This document shows positions 54,887-64,000 of a DNA stretch of 64,000 bases, in pieces. A model generated the notes under the pieces. That model did not search any database. It was given only the letters and a program-made list of their open reading frames with translations, and was not told the origin of the DNA. Each line of letters opens with the position of its first letter. The first letter of the stretch is position 1. The position numbers and the translations under genes are program-made. The stretch is from RBC074 sp964470555 (lineage in GTDB: Bacteria; Acidobacteriota; Blastocatellia; RBC074), in assembly GCA_964470555.1 (NCBI GenBank), contig CAYYDG010000019.1, positions 53,851 to 117,850 of the forward strand, given 5' to 3'.

Positions 54887-57800
54887 TTACAATTCAGCCG
54901 GAAATTCGTTCATCATCAGCTCAACTTTCCAGCCAGGGGCAATTTTTTCAATTTCTTCGATCAGTGAATTGGTTGCGGCAATTCTGAAAAACTGATTCGG
55001 TCGAAGCCGAACGACAAATCCATTTTCAAGTGCGATGTCGAAAAATATCTGCGCCGTACCGGAATTCGAGCCAACAAGGTCATTCAATTTTTTCAAGCTG
55101 CCGGGATTGATCGAATCCTCTTTCATTTTGATCACCATCCCGCGCGCTGCTTTGGCCTTGGCGCTTTCCAGTTGAATGATCTCCTGAACTATGATCGAAG
55201 CGTCAGATTCGTCATTGATTTCAAGCTTCCCTTTTACCAGCAATGCCTCGTCATTTTGAATCAGGTTTTTGTATTTGTTGAACTGTTCCGGCCAACAAAC
55301 AATTTTGACCGAGCCAAACTGATCTTCCAACCTGCACAGAGCGAACCGGTCACCTTTTTTAGTTGTTTTGACAGCAGTGTCCAAAACGATTCCGCCCATC
55401 GAAACTATTTCGCCATGCTGAAACTCTGCAATGTTGCCGCTATCGGCTTTGGCCATAGAGCGAATCGAATCGGCGTAATCCTCCAACGGGTGTCCGCTTG
55501 CGTAAAAGCCCAAGGCTTCTTTTTCAAAAGTCAGCATTTCCTTTCGAGACCAGTTTTTTACATTGGGCAGGGGCGGCTCATTATTGGACTCCTCATCGGC
55601 AGGCAACAAGCTGGCGAACAAGTCTGTCTGGCCTGACAATTTATCTCGCTGCGCTTTTGCGCCTGTTTCAATGGCTTTATCCACCATCGCCAGCAATGCT
55701 GCGCGGTTTGGCGAATAAAAATCGAAAGCGCCGGATTTAACCAGCGACTCCATTACTCGCTTGTTGACTGCTCGCTGGTCAACGCGCTCTGCAAAATCGA
55801 AAAGCGATTTGAAATTTCCGCCTTCCTTACGGGCGGCGATAATCAATTGCACTGCCGAAGAACCCAATCCCTTGATCGCCGCCAAGCCAAAACGAATCGC
55901 TTTGCCCACCGGCGTAAATCCCTCGTTGCTGGAATTCACATCCGGCGCCAGCAGACTGATTCCAAAGGTCTTCATCTCTGCAATGTAACGGCTGAGCTTA
56001 TCGGCGTTGGAAAGTTCGTTGGATAAAACCGCGGCGTAAAAATGAGTCGGATAATGTGCTTTAAGGTACGCTGTCTGATAAGCCAGATAGGCGTAGGCAA
56101 AAGAATGCGAACGATTAAATCCGTAATCGGCAAACTGCGCCATCAACGAAAAAATTCTGGAGGCCTTTTCTTCAGGGATGCCGCGCTCAACCGCTCCCTT
56201 GACGAACTTCTCTTCGTGGAGCGCCATTTCTTCCTTTTTCTTTTTCCCCATTGCGCGGCGCATCAAGTCTGCTTCGCCAAGCGAATAACCGGCAAGCTGT
56301 TGCGCCAACTGCATAATCTGTTCCTGATACACCAAAATGCCGTAGGTGTTTTCCAGAATGTCCTTCATCTGTGGAACTATGTAAGTCACTTTTCGGCGTC
56401 CGTGACGACGTTCTATGTAATCGTCCACCATTCCTCCATCCAGAGGTCCGGGACGATAAAGGGCGTTGAGCGCAGACAAATCTTCCAGACTTTCAGGCTT
56501 CAACTTGCGGCAAATTTCGACCATGCCGGAGCTTTCGAATTGGAAAACGGCGTTGAGCAATCCGTCGGCGAATAGTTTCAGGGCAGCGTCATCGGTCAGA
56601 GAGATATTAGCCAAGTCAGGACGTTCGCCGGATTCCTGCTCTATGGTTTTCAGGCAGTCTTCAATGATGGTCAGCGTGGTCAGAGCCAGAAAATCCATCT
56701 TCAGCATTCCGGTCTTTTCCAGGTCGGACATAACAAATTGAGTAATCAATTCGTCGTTTTGACCTGTGCAAACCGGAATCAATTCGTGAAGCGGTTTTGG
56801 CGAAATGACGACTCCAGCGGCGTGAACGGACGAATGTCGGGCATTGCCTTCCAGCTTCCTTGCCACGTCAATCAACTCTGCAATACGTTCGTCCGTTTCA
56901 ATGGCTTTTTTCAGATCGGGATTCTGTTCGATTGCCGCTTCAATGGAGACATTGCGACCTCGAACAGGCGGCGGAATCATCTTGGCGACTTTTTCGACCT
57001 CAGCATAACTGATGACATCGGTTCCCATCGCGCGGCCAACATCTTTGATTACAGCTTTGGAGGCCATCGTTCCGAAGGTGATGATCTGACAAACATTCTG
57101 GCGTCCGTACAAATCGCTGACGTAATTGATGACTTCGCCTCGGCCACGAACACAGAAGTCAACGTCAATATCTGGCATAGTTACGCGCTCTGGGTTCAAG
57201 AATCGCTCGAACAGCAATTCATACTGTATCGGATCAACATCGGTGATTTTCAGACAGTAAGCAACAAGACTTCCTGCTGCCGAACCACGTCCAGGACCGA
57301 CAGGAATTCCCTTTCGTTTGGCGTAACGAATGAAATCCCAAACGATCAAAAAATAACCCGAATAACCCATCCTTTTGATGGTAGCGATTTCGTGCGCCAG
57401 GCGGTCTTTGTACTTTTCCATCGAATGGCGCAGATCGCCCGAAGCTTGAAGCGGCGACCAGATTTCTTTCAACCGCTCTTCGAATCCATCCCAGGTCACC
57501 TTTTCAAAATAACTGTCAATCGTGTGGTCTTCAGGAACGGGATAAACCGGAACCTGGTCAATTGTCTTGGGAAAAGTCAGATCGCATTTTTCGGCAATTT
57601 CCAGAGTTCTAAGCAGCAAGTCAGGCTCTTCGCCAAAAACCTGCCACATTTCTTCGGCGCTTTTCACGTAAAACCCTGGAGCGCCGTAAGTCAGAAATTT
57701 CGGATCGTAGGCTTTGCCGCGACCTATGCAGAGCAGCATTTCGTGAGCTTTCACATCGTCCGGCATCAAATAGTGGGAATCGTTGGTGGCCACAATCGGC

Positions 57801-58411
57801 ACGCCTGTTTTTCTGGAAAGCTCGATCATAGGCTTGCGGACTCGCCGCTGAGCGTCAAGCCCGTGTTCCTGAATTTCCAGGTAATAATTCCCTTTGCCGA
57901 AAATGTCCTGAAATTCCAAGGCTTCCTGGGCGGCTTCTTCGAATTTATCGCGCAGCAACAGGTAAGGCGGCACACCACTGATACAAGCCGAAAGTCCGAT
58001 CAAACCTTCGCTATGCTTGGCCAGCAACTCCTTGTCAATGCGCGGCTTTCGCCAAAAACCTTCGGTGTAAGAATAAGAAGAGAGTTTGACCAGATTGTGA
58101 TATCCGGCCAGGTCTTTGGCCAGCAAAACAATATGATTGGTAGCTTTGTCGCCGGGCTGAAGATTGCCTGCTCCTTTTTCATGACGACTGCCACGAGCGA
58201 TATAAGCTTCAATCCCAATAATCGGCTTCACACCTTCAGCCTTCAGCTTATTGTAAAACGCCAGAGAACCGTACAGATTGCCGTGGTCTGTTATCGCGGC
58301 AGCGGGCATTTTCAATTCCGCGAGTCGTTTGGCCAATGGGCCAATCTTGATCGCTCCATCCAGAAGGCTGTAATCCGTATGCAAATGCAAATGTACAAAC
58401 TGCTTGTCCAT
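54887..58411 (-). CDS. dnaE: DNA polymerase III alpha subunit
   Basis: An 1174-aa protein of normal length. The PHP domain (LHLHTDYSLLDGA) starts it, the polymerase palm has PDIDVDF (with the preceding GPGRGSAAGSLVAY), and a helix-hairpin-helix and C-terminal OB fold (SMGGIVLDTAVKTTKKG) follow. It is the replicative polymerase core, probably with a PHP-associated or separate proofreading exonuclease. It is adjacent to accA, a linkage that is seen in several bacteria. A long antisense open frame overlaps it but is a shadow. Confidence 0.96.
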   Translation of the reverse strand: MDKQFVHLHLHTDYSLLDGAIKIGPLAKRLAELKMPAAAITDHGNLYGSLAFYNKLKAEGVKPIIGIEAYIARGSRHEKGAGNLQPGDKATNHIVLLAKDLAGYHNLVKLSSYSYTEGFWRKPRIDKELLAKHSEGLIGLSACISGVPPYLLLRDKFEEAAQEALEFQDIFGKGNYYLEIQEHGLDAQRRVRKPMIELSRKTGVPIVATNDSHYLMPDDVKAHEMLLCIGRGKAYDPKFLTYGAPGFYVKSAEEMWQVFGEEPDLLLRTLEIAEKCDLTFPKTIDQVPVYPVPEDHTIDSYFEKVTWDGFEERLKEIWSPLQASGDLRHSMEKYKDRLAHEIATIKRMGYSGYFLIVWDFIRYAKRKGIPVGPGRGSAAGSLVAYCLKITDVDPIQYELLFERFLNPERVTMPDIDVDFCVRGRGEVINYVSDLYGRQNVCQIITFGTMASKAVIKDVGRAMGTDVISYAEVEKVAKMIPPPVRGRNVSIEAAIEQNPDLKKAIETDERIAELIDVARKLEGNARHSSVHAAGVVISPKPLHELIPVCTGQNDELITQFVMSDLEKTGMLKMDFLALTTLTIIEDCLKTIEQESGERPDLANISLTDDAALKLFADGLLNAVFQFESSGMVEICRKLKPESLEDLSALNALYRPGPLDGGMVDDYIERRHGRRKVTYIVPQMKDILENTYGILVYQEQIMQLAQQLAGYSLGEADLMRRAMGKKKKEEMALHEEKFVKGAVERGIPEEKASRIFSLMAQFADYGFNRSHSFAYAYLAYQTAYLKAHYPTHFYAAVLSNELSNADKLSRYIAEMKTFGISLLAPDVNSSNEGFTPVGKAIRFGLAAIKGLGSSAVQLIIAARKEGGNFKSLFDFAERVDQRAVNKRVMESLVKSGAFDFYSPNRAALLAMVDKAIETGAKAQRDKLSGQTDLFASLLPADEESNNEPPLPNVKNWSRKEMLTFEKEALGFYASGHPLEDYADSIRSMAKADSGNIAEFQHGEIVSMGGIVLDTAVKTTKKGDRFALCRLEDQFGSVKIVCWPEQFNKYKNLIQNDEALLVKGKLEINDESDASIIVQEIIQLESAKAKAARGMVIKMKEDSINPGSLKKLNDLVGSNSGTAQIFFDIALENGFVVRLRPNQFFRIAATNSLIEEIEKIAPGWKVELMMNEFPAEL

Positions 58412-58580
58412 ATTTGTTTTAAGCCAAAGATGCCCGGCCTATCCGCCGCTTTAAGCCTGTTTATTCTTGCTTTAATCACAATTAAGCTTAGCGATTTCAA
58501 TGATTAACCAATTGCCTAACTAAGTGCTTATCAAGAAAAACAGGAATGTTTATGCTTAAGAAGTTTCGATAATCTACTGT

Positions 58581-60122
58581 TTATTCCCATTCAATGGTGC
58601 TTGGTGGTTTGGAGCTGATGTCATAAACCACGCGGTTGATCCCGCGCACTTCGCTGACAATACGGCGGCTGATATTTTCCAGAACATCGTAAGGCAATTT
58701 CGCCCAATCAGCGGTCATACCATCAGAACTTTCAACAGCGCGAATGGCAACGGCATTTTCGTAAGTTCTGTAATCTCCCATAACCCCAACCGTTTGAATC
58801 GGAAGAAGAACTGCAAAAGCCTGCCAAAGCTTTTGATACAACCCTGCACGTTTAATCTCTTCCATCACCACGTTATCAGCCTCTTGGAGTAGGCGAACAC
58901 GATTTTCGTCTACGGGTCCCAGAATTCTGACTGCTAATCCTGGTCCGGGAAATGGCTGGCGATTGATAAGCATTTCCGGTAAACCCAATTCTCTGCCGAC
59001 AGCGCGAACTTCATCCTTGAAAAGCTCGCGTAAAGGTTCAACCAGCTTAAGCTTCATCTTTTCCGGCAGGCCGCCCACGTTATGGTGACTCTTAATCACC
59101 GCCGAAGGACCTTTCACAGAAACCGATTCAATCACGTCAGGATAAAGAGTTCCCTGAACCAGAAAATCCACCTGGCCGAGCTTGGCAGCTTCTTCCTGAA
59201 ACACTTCGATGAATTCGTAGCCAATGATTTTTCGTTTGCGCTCAGGATCGGCGACGTCTTTCAATGCCATCAAAAATCGTTCGCCGGCACCAACTCCGCA
59301 AACTTTGAGTTCGCCGTAATTGCGGAATGCTTCGAGAACCTTCTCAAATTCGTTTTTTCGCAATAATCCGTTATCCACAAAAATACAGGTCAGACGGTCG
59401 CCAATTGCCCGAGCGACCAGAGCCGCGGCAACTGAAGAATCTACACCGCCCGAAAGTCCACAGATAACGTGGCCGTCACCAACCTGTTCGCGGATTCGTT
59501 CGATGGCCGATTGCGCAAACGAAGCGGGAGTCCAATCGGCGTGACAACCGCAAATGGTTCGCACGAAATTTTCCAGTACCTGCTTACCATTCGGCGTGTG
59601 AGCCACTTCTGGATGAAACTGCAAGCCGTAAAGCCGCCGCGAATTGTCTTCGATTGCGCCGAGCGCGTTGTCAGTTTGAGCAATAACCTCAAACCCGGTT
59701 GGCGGCAATGTGACGTGATCGCCGTGACTCATCCAGGCTTGAAATTCCGCAGGCAAACCAGCCAGAAGCCTGCTTTCGCGCAACTGCCTGACCTGCGCCG
59801 CGCCATATTCGCGGCGGGAAGAAGATTCCACATTACCGCCTAGAAAATAGCTCAGTAACTGGACTCCATAACAAATACCCAGCACCGGCACGCCCAGATT
59901 CAGAACGTCTGGCGAACAGTGCGGCGCGCCATCCTCGTAAACTGAACTGGGTCCGCCCGATAGCACCAGGCCCTTGGGGTTCAATCGCTGAAGATTTTCG
60001 ATGGAAGTATTGAAAGGGTGAATTTCGCAGTAAACGCCGACTTCACGAATTCGGCGGGCGATTAGTTGAGTATATTGCGAACCGAAATCGAGAATGATGA
60101 CGGTTTCAAAGCCTTTGGACAC
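58581..60122 (-). CDS. guaA: GMP synthase (glutamine-hydrolysing)
   Basis: About 513 aa. The start is GTG at 60122, 7 nt after aggag; a TTG at 60137 is less likely. The glutaminase domain has the Cys (GICYGVQ) and HPEVAHT; the synthetase has the P-loop SGGVDSSVAAAL and the C-terminal dimer segment (KPPSTIEWE). It converts XMP to GMP with glutamine. It begins 22 bp after pssA in the same direction. Confidence 0.95.
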   Translation of the reverse strand: MSKGFETVIILDFGSQYTQLIARRIREVGVYCEIHPFNTSIENLQRLNPKGLVLSGGPSSVYEDGAPHCSPDVLNLGVPVLGICYGVQLLSYFLGGNVESSSRREYGAAQVRQLRESRLLAGLPAEFQAWMSHGDHVTLPPTGFEVIAQTDNALGAIEDNSRRLYGLQFHPEVAHTPNGKQVLENFVRTICGCHADWTPASFAQSAIERIREQVGDGHVICGLSGGVDSSVAAALVARAIGDRLTCIFVDNGLLRKNEFEKVLEAFRNYGELKVCGVGAGERFLMALKDVADPERKRKIIGYEFIEVFQEEAAKLGQVDFLVQGTLYPDVIESVSVKGPSAVIKSHHNVGGLPEKMKLKLVEPLRELFKDEVRAVGRELGLPEMLINRQPFPGPGLAVRILGPVDENRVRLLQEADNVVMEEIKRAGLYQKLWQAFAVLLPIQTVGVMGDYRTYENAVAIRAVESSDGMTADWAKLPYDVLENISRRIVSEVRGINRVVYDISSKPPSTIEWE

Positions 60123-60143
60123 AGAATCGCTCCTCAATTGAAA

Positions 60144-61049
60144 TTAGTTTTTTGGCTCGGCGGGCACGGGGGCGGACGATTCATCTGACTGGCGCCGAAA
60201 TGGGCGGCTCAGCAAATTCCACAGCTTCATCACTGGCCCGTGCGAAACATAAATCGTGGCCAGAATCAGCAACACCCATTTCGAATAAAACCAGATGCTG
60301 GCAACCAGCAATGAAAGCAGGGGCAAGGTAATGAACGGCTTATTGCTTTTCGGACCGATGTTTTTGAAGCTGGTGTAACGAAATGTGCTGACCATGAGCA
60401 CGGCCAGAGACGACATGCCGACAATCAGCGCCCAGCTATACAAATGTAATTGCTCTGGATTTAGCGTCGGCAGTGGGCGAGGCACAAAATGAATGACTGC
60501 GGCCAACATCGTTGCTGCTGCCGGGATAGGCAATCCAACAAAGTATTTTTTGTCGAGCTTGGGCGATTTTCCGGTATCAGAAAACCGTGGCGCTCTGGCC
60601 ATCACGTTAAACCGAGCAAGCCGCAGCGCGCCGCAAATCAAAAAGAAAAATGAAACTCCCCAGGCAACTCGCTGTAGCCCTGGCGTCGAACCATATCCCC
60701 AAGTGTAAGCCATAAACGCCGGAGCAATGCCGAAGGTCAGAACATCCGCGATGCTGTCGAGTTCGACGCCAAAATCGCTGGTCGCTTTGGTCATTCGGGC
60801 AATTCTGCCGTCCAAACCGTCCAGCAAAAAAGCGATGCCGATGGCTCTTGCGGCATCGTCAAAAAGCTGCGTCGCTTTGGGCAGGCCATTCGGCTGGTTC
60901 AACAATTGATACGCCAGAGCCGAATTGATGACGGCATAAAATCCACACAGAATGTTGCCAATCGTGAAGGCGCTCGGAATGATGTAAATGCCTTTTTTGA
61001 TCCCACGCCGCGGCGGATTGACTTGAAGTTCTTCGCTGAAGTCGCTCAT
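60144..61049 (-). CDS. pssA: CDP-diacylglycerol-serine O-phosphatidyltransferase
   Basis: A 301-aa membrane protein with about eight helices and the CDP-alcohol phosphotransferase motif DGLDGRIARMTKATSDFG...D, with the aspartates that bind metal. It makes phosphatidylserine from CDP-diacylglycerol and serine. Its start overlaps the psd stop (61046-61049), so it is coupled to that gene. Together they make phosphatidylethanolamine. Confidence 0.94.
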   Translation of the reverse strand: MSDFSEELQVNPPRRGIKKGIYIIPSAFTIGNILCGFYAVINSALAYQLLNQPNGLPKATQLFDDAARAIGIAFLLDGLDGRIARMTKATSDFGVELDSIADVLTFGIAPAFMAYTWGYGSTPGLQRVAWGVSFFFLICGALRLARFNVMARAPRFSDTGKSPKLDKKYFVGLPIPAAATMLAAVIHFVPRPLPTLNPEQLHLYSWALIVGMSSLAVLMVSTFRYTSFKNIGPKSNKPFITLPLLSLLVASIWFYSKWVLLILATIYVSHGPVMKLWNLLSRPFRRQSDESSAPVPAEPKN

Positions 61050-61681
61050 TCGGAGACCTTTCCCAAAATGGTAACGCCGCCCTTGGCGCGCTGACCTTTT
61101 TTAACCAGCACCATAACTTGCGGCGGCAGAATGACATCCATACGCGAACCGAATTTGATGTATCCGATGCGTTCGCCACGCTTGATCTGATCGCCCGTTT
61201 GTTTCCAGAAAACGATGCGACGAGCAATCAATCCGGCAATCTGTTTGAAGACGATTTTGGCGTAGCGATTTTCGACGGTAACGATGGTTTGTTCATTTTC
61301 AACAGAAGCTCGCTCCTTGGTCGCCACCAGAAATTTTCCGGGTTTGTATTCGTAATTCGTGATCGTTCCCGCCATAGGCGAACGATTGACGTGAACGTCG
61401 AAAATCGAAAGAAAAATGCTGATCAACGTTCCAGCCTGAGCGTCATGCGGATCAACCGGTTTGACGACGACCACCAAACCATCAGCGGGCGAAACGATTG
61501 TTTTTTCGTCAGCGGAAACTTCTCGCTCTGGATCGCGGAAGAAAAAGGCGACAAACGCCGCCAGAAACAGCAAAATTCCGGCCCCCCACAACAACGGCGG
61601 CGCGATTATCCAACCCAAAAGCAAAAAAGTGAGTCCCGAAATTCCAAGCGGTACGATGAACAGATATGCGTCTCGAAGCAA
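61046..61681 (-). CDS. psd: Phosphatidylserine decarboxylase proenzyme (short form)
   Basis: A 211-aa protein of the small Psd class. N-terminal helices (LTFLLLGWIIAPPLLWGAGILLF shown in part: PPLLWGAGILLF) anchor it. The catalytic region has FDVHVNRSP and the self-cleavage site region KFGSRMDV, where the Ser becomes the pyruvoyl group. It decarboxylates phosphatidylserine to phosphatidylethanolamine. It is co-transcribed with pssA, the enzyme for the step before. Confidence 0.93.
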   Translation of the reverse strand: MLRDAYLFIVPLGISGLTFLLLGWIIAPPLLWGAGILLFLAAFVAFFFRDPEREVSADEKTIVSPADGLVVVVKPVDPHDAQAGTLISIFLSIFDVHVNRSPMAGTITNYEYKPGKFLVATKERASVENEQTIVTVENRYAKIVFKQIAGLIARRIVFWKQTGDQIKRGERIGYIKFGSRMDVILPPQVMVLVKKGQRAKGGVTILGKVSE

Positions 61682-61761
61682 AGCCTGGCTCCTGAAAGTG
61701 AAGATAAGTTATGAGATTGTTTGACGAACCCAGAGATTATCAGGCCAAACGGCAAAAGAAA

Positions 61762-61787
61762 ACGGGAACACATAATTGCGTCCCCGT
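61762..61787 (-). terminator. Hairpin between YdcH-like and psd genes
   Basis: Arms acgggaac and gt(c)cccgt with mismatches, followed on the minus strand by ttttctttt; it follows the YdcH-like stop. Confidence 0.45.
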
Positions 61788-61828
61788 CTTCTTCTGTATA
61801 TTCGTTTTGACTGAGTTGATTTGCTTTA

Positions 61829-62071
61829 TCAATGCGACGTTGCGCTAGCCTTATAGCTTCTTGCAATCATCTCCATTTGATCTTTCAAGAAGAGCTTTTT
61901 CTTTTTCAAAATGGCTTCTTCGATTTGCTCATCTTCGCTCGGATGTGGAAGTGACGTGAGTTCGCTCAATCGTGCATCATATTTATGGTGCTCATCAGCG
62001 AGTTCTCGGTATTTGTCGTCGTGATTAATCAGATAGTCCTTCAAAGCTGCCTCACTAGCTAGAATGCTCAT
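61829..62071 (-). CDS. YdcH-family (DUF465) small protein
   Basis: An 80-aa, fully helical, charged protein (YRELADEHHKYDARLSELTS; KKKKLFLKDQMEMIAR) matching the YdcH/DUF465 family. Its role is unknown. The SD ggaggaaaag lies upstream. It lies between rimI and psd on the same strand. Confidence 0.75.
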   Translation of the reverse strand: MSILASEAALKDYLINHDDKYRELADEHHKYDARLSELTSLPHPSEDEQIEEAILKKKKLFLKDQMEMIARSYKASATSH

Positions 62072-62172
62072 TGGCTTTTCCTCCTTGGAAGATAGAGTTG
62101 CCTGTGTTGTGGTAAGTTGTTTACCGGTTATTGCTTAGCTGGCAAGGATAGTAATACAAAGCCAAAGTGGCT

Positions 62173-62652
62173 TCAAGACAGTTTCTCTGTGCCAAAAGAG
62201 ATTTTCGGTTGAAATTCCAGAGCCATTATCAAGGCGTCATCTGGTGGGTTTTGATAGTAATTTTTCCTTCGTCCAGCGACTATAAACCCAAATTTCTCAT
62301 ACAACATGCAAGCCGGTTGATTGTTCGACCGCACTTCCAGAATTGCCCGATATGCGCCTTTTTTTTGAACAGCTTCAAGGGCGTCTGACAGCAGCCTTGA
62401 GGCGATTCCCTGATGCCTGAAAGTCGGCGAAACAGCGATGTTGTCAACCTCAAACTCTTCTGCGACAAACCAACCGGAAAACACCCCAACGACTTGTTCG
62501 GCTCCATCGAGCGCAACCAGCAACACGGAATCTGGATTTTGCAACAGATTCAGATAACTTTCTGCGCTCCTCGAACTTAAATCGCATTGGCGTTCCAGCA
62601 AAATCACCGCCTGAATCAATTCAGGCTTCATTGATAGCAGCCGAATTTCCAA
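62173..62652 (-). CDS. rimI: Ribosomal protein S18 alanine N-acetyltransferase RimI-like
   Basis: A 159-aa GNAT protein. The acetyl-CoA site (TFRHQGIASRLL) and the RimI segment EVRSNNQPACMLYEKFGF followed by RRKNYY are clear. The start is TTG at 62652 or possibly ATG at 62631. It is directly downstream of tsaB (5-bp gap), the usual arrangement. Confidence 0.85.
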   Translation of the reverse strand: MEIRLLSMKPELIQAVILLERQCDLSSRSAESYLNLLQNPDSVLLVALDGAEQVVGVFSGWFVAEEFEVDNIAVSPTFRHQGIASRLLSDALEAVQKKGAYRAILEVRSNNQPACMLYEKFGFIVAGRRKNYYQNPPDDALIMALEFQPKISFGTEKLS

Positions 62653-62657
62653 ATCAG

Positions 62658-63344
62658 TCAGGCCTTTCTTTTGATCTCGGCGTCCGAAGCGCGAACATAA
62701 TGTGGTCGCAAGGACCCGGCAATTCCCGCCACCAGAAGTTTGGGAGCATACAAGGCAATTTCTTCGGCGAGTAAAGATTGCGCCGATTGAAAGTGTAAAT
62801 CAGGTCGTAAAGAAAGAATCGCTTCTGGAACAGCGCCGGTCACAATGTGTCCGGCTGGAATAGCCTTCAAAAGCTTTTCGGGCGGGCCAACAAAATCTTC
62901 GCCGATTGATTCAACCCAGCCAGTTTCCGTCACTCGGCGAAACCCGAAATACAATTCGTGGCGACCAGCTTCAATCAACACCGCCACCTCACCGACAACC
63001 TTTACTGATAGCGCCACGGCATCAAACGAATTGACTCCCAACAGCGGCTTGCCGAGCGCGTGTGCCAATCCCTTGATCGCTGCCAATCCGACTCTAAGCC
63101 CTGTAAAACTTCCCGGTCCTGTGGCCGCGGCAAAAAGCTGGACCTCGTTCAAACTTACTCCGATGGAGTTCAACAGCTCGGTGATTTGAAGAAAAAAAGT
63201 TCGTGAATGCGGCACAGACGAATCGCTTTTGATCGAAGCAAGCAGACTTTCGCCGCGCGCTAACGCGAAGCCGGCTGATGCAGAGGAGGTATCAACAGCC
63301 AAAATCAGAGGTGAAGTTGTATGAACAGGTTCGAGGTTTGACAT
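62658..63344 (-). CDS. tsaB: tRNA threonylcarbamoyladenosine protein TsaB
   Basis: About 228 aa from the ATG at 63344; a TTG at 63371 is possible. It has the ASKHA fold: LAVDTSSASAGFAL, GPGSFTGLRVGLAAIKGLA and the central GVNSFDA. It is the inactive homologue that scaffolds TsaD in making t6A37 on ANN-decoding tRNAs. It pairs with rimI downstream and diverges from mutS. Confidence 0.92.
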   Translation of the reverse strand: MSNLEPVHTTSPLILAVDTSSASAGFALARGESLLASIKSDSSVPHSRTFFLQITELLNSIGVSLNEVQLFAAATGPGSFTGLRVGLAAIKGLAHALGKPLLGVNSFDAVALSVKVVGEVAVLIEAGRHELYFGFRRVTETGWVESIGEDFVGPPEKLLKAIPAGHIVTGAVPEAILSLRPDLHFQSAQSLLAEEIALYAPKLLVAGIAGSLRPHYVRASDAEIKRKA

Positions 63345-63441
63345 AAATTGAGCGCGAATTATATCTTCCAATCACGGGCTAACAAGTGACACTCAGTCCG
63401 TTCCGAACCATTCAACGCATCTTATTGAAAGGCACGACCAA

Positions 63442-64000
63442 ATGTCATCTGACAAAACCGCCGGGCAGCTTACGCCCATGCTGCGCCAGTTTTACGAAAT
63501 CAAAAAACAGTATCCGGGAACGCTGCTCTTTTTTCGAATGGGCGATTTTTACGAACTGTTTTTTGATGACGCAATCATTGGCGCTCGTGAAATGGAAATC
63601 ACGTTGACCGCCCGGCACAAAGAACGCGGGGTTCCGATTCCGATGTGCGGCATCCCACATCACTCGGTAACCGGTTACATTGCCAAATTGGTCAAGAAAG
63701 GCTTTCGCATTGCGATTTGCGAACAAACCGAAGACCCCAAGTCCACAACCAAACTGGTCAAACGCGAAGTTGTGCGGGTGGTTACGCCCGGAACGGCTCT
63801 TGAGAGCCAGCTACTTGAAGCCAAGCAAAACAGCTACTTGGCGTCAATCTGTGGTTCGGGACAAGGAATGGGCGTCGCGCTGCTGGACCTTTCAACCGGA
63901 GAATTTTTAGCGACACAGTTTGAAGGAGAATCAGCCTGGCAAAAGGTTTTAGAACAGATAGAGATTTTTTCTCCACGTGAAGTCATTTATCCCAATTCCC
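63442..64000 (+). CDS. mutS: DNA mismatch repair protein MutS (5' part)
   Basis: The frame runs to the window edge without a stop, giving the first 186 residues. The N-terminal mismatch-binding domain has the DFYELF motif, with the Phe and Glu that contact mispaired bases, then MCGIPHH and FRIAICEQTEDP. The start ATG at 63442 is preceded by gaaagg. The ATPase domains lie outside the window. It is transcribed divergently from tsaB across about 100 bp. Confidence 0.95.
   Translation, partial: MSSDKTAGQLTPMLRQFYEIKKQYPGTLLFFRMGDFYELFFDDAIIGAREMEITLTARHKERGVPIPMCGIPHHSVTGYIAKLVKKGFRIAICEQTEDPKSTTKLVKREVVRVVTPGTALESQLLEAKQNSYLASICGSGQGMGVALLDLSTGEFLATQFEGESAWQKVLEQIEIFSPREVIYPNS

Noticed and set aside
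56738..58507. 589-aa antisense open frame
   Set aside because: It is the mirror of dnaE, whose motifs are complete; the antisense protein has no recognisable features.

Overview
The window looks like chromosomal DNA from an Acidobacteriota, most likely a Blastocatellia-type soil or sediment organism. The evidence is a PadR plus duplicated-orphan-permease (ADOP) pair, a TonB receptor with an N-terminal carboxypeptidase-regulatory-like domain, a DUF4394 protein, two very large TPR-CHAT proteins, a secreted S41/serine-hydrolase fusion, Tat-exported enolase-superfamily enzymes and moderate GC. This is inferred from gene families; no rRNA or tRNA was seen. A run of 100 Ns at 44451-44550 shows a draft assembly.

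Region 1 (1-6.3 kb) holds the 3' part of a winged-helix (AlkZ-related-like) gene, then a three-gene set on the + strand: a membrane-anchored zf-HC2/TPR/CHAT protein with an intact His-Cys dyad, an unrecognised 253-aa protein, and a small HExxH zinc metallopeptidase resembling family M91. Region 2 (6.3-17.3 kb) has an orphan PAS histidine kinase, a small two-helix membrane protein, a sugar-acid module (xylose-isomerase-like TIM barrel, two Tat-tagged enolase-superfamily enzymes, an Nramp-related permease), a Uma2-type protein and a second-type elongation factor G. Region 3 (17.5-28.5 kb) is envelope-directed: DUF4394 protein, OmpR-type two-component system, secreted unknown, S41-serine hydrolase fusion, TonB receptor, DUF2272 protein.

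Region 4 (28.7-41.5 kb) has a DUF11 secreted protein, an exported TPR-CHAT protein followed by a DUF4384-like protein, a class C beta-lactamase-like hydrolase, PadR-ADOP permease, a DUF2975/XRE pair and a secreted protein with two truncated-haemoglobin domains. Region 5 (41.8-45.4 kb) is one LRR-Roc-COR (ROCO) gene broken by the assembly gap, followed by a ~190-bp inverted-repeat element.

Region 6 (45.5 kb to the end) is mostly housekeeping: xerD, lpxD plus a coupled unknown, a tightly packed minus-strand run recN-miaB-bifunctional nuclease-parA-parB, ssb, accA, dnaE, guaA, pssA-psd, a YdcH-like protein, rimI-tsaB, and the start of mutS. Several convergent gene pairs are separated by strong hairpins.

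The most unusual content is the CHAT/unknown/M91-like cassette, the second CHAT protein with export topology, the ROCO protein with near-identical LRR units and an unassigned C-terminal region, and the secreted double haemoglobin.
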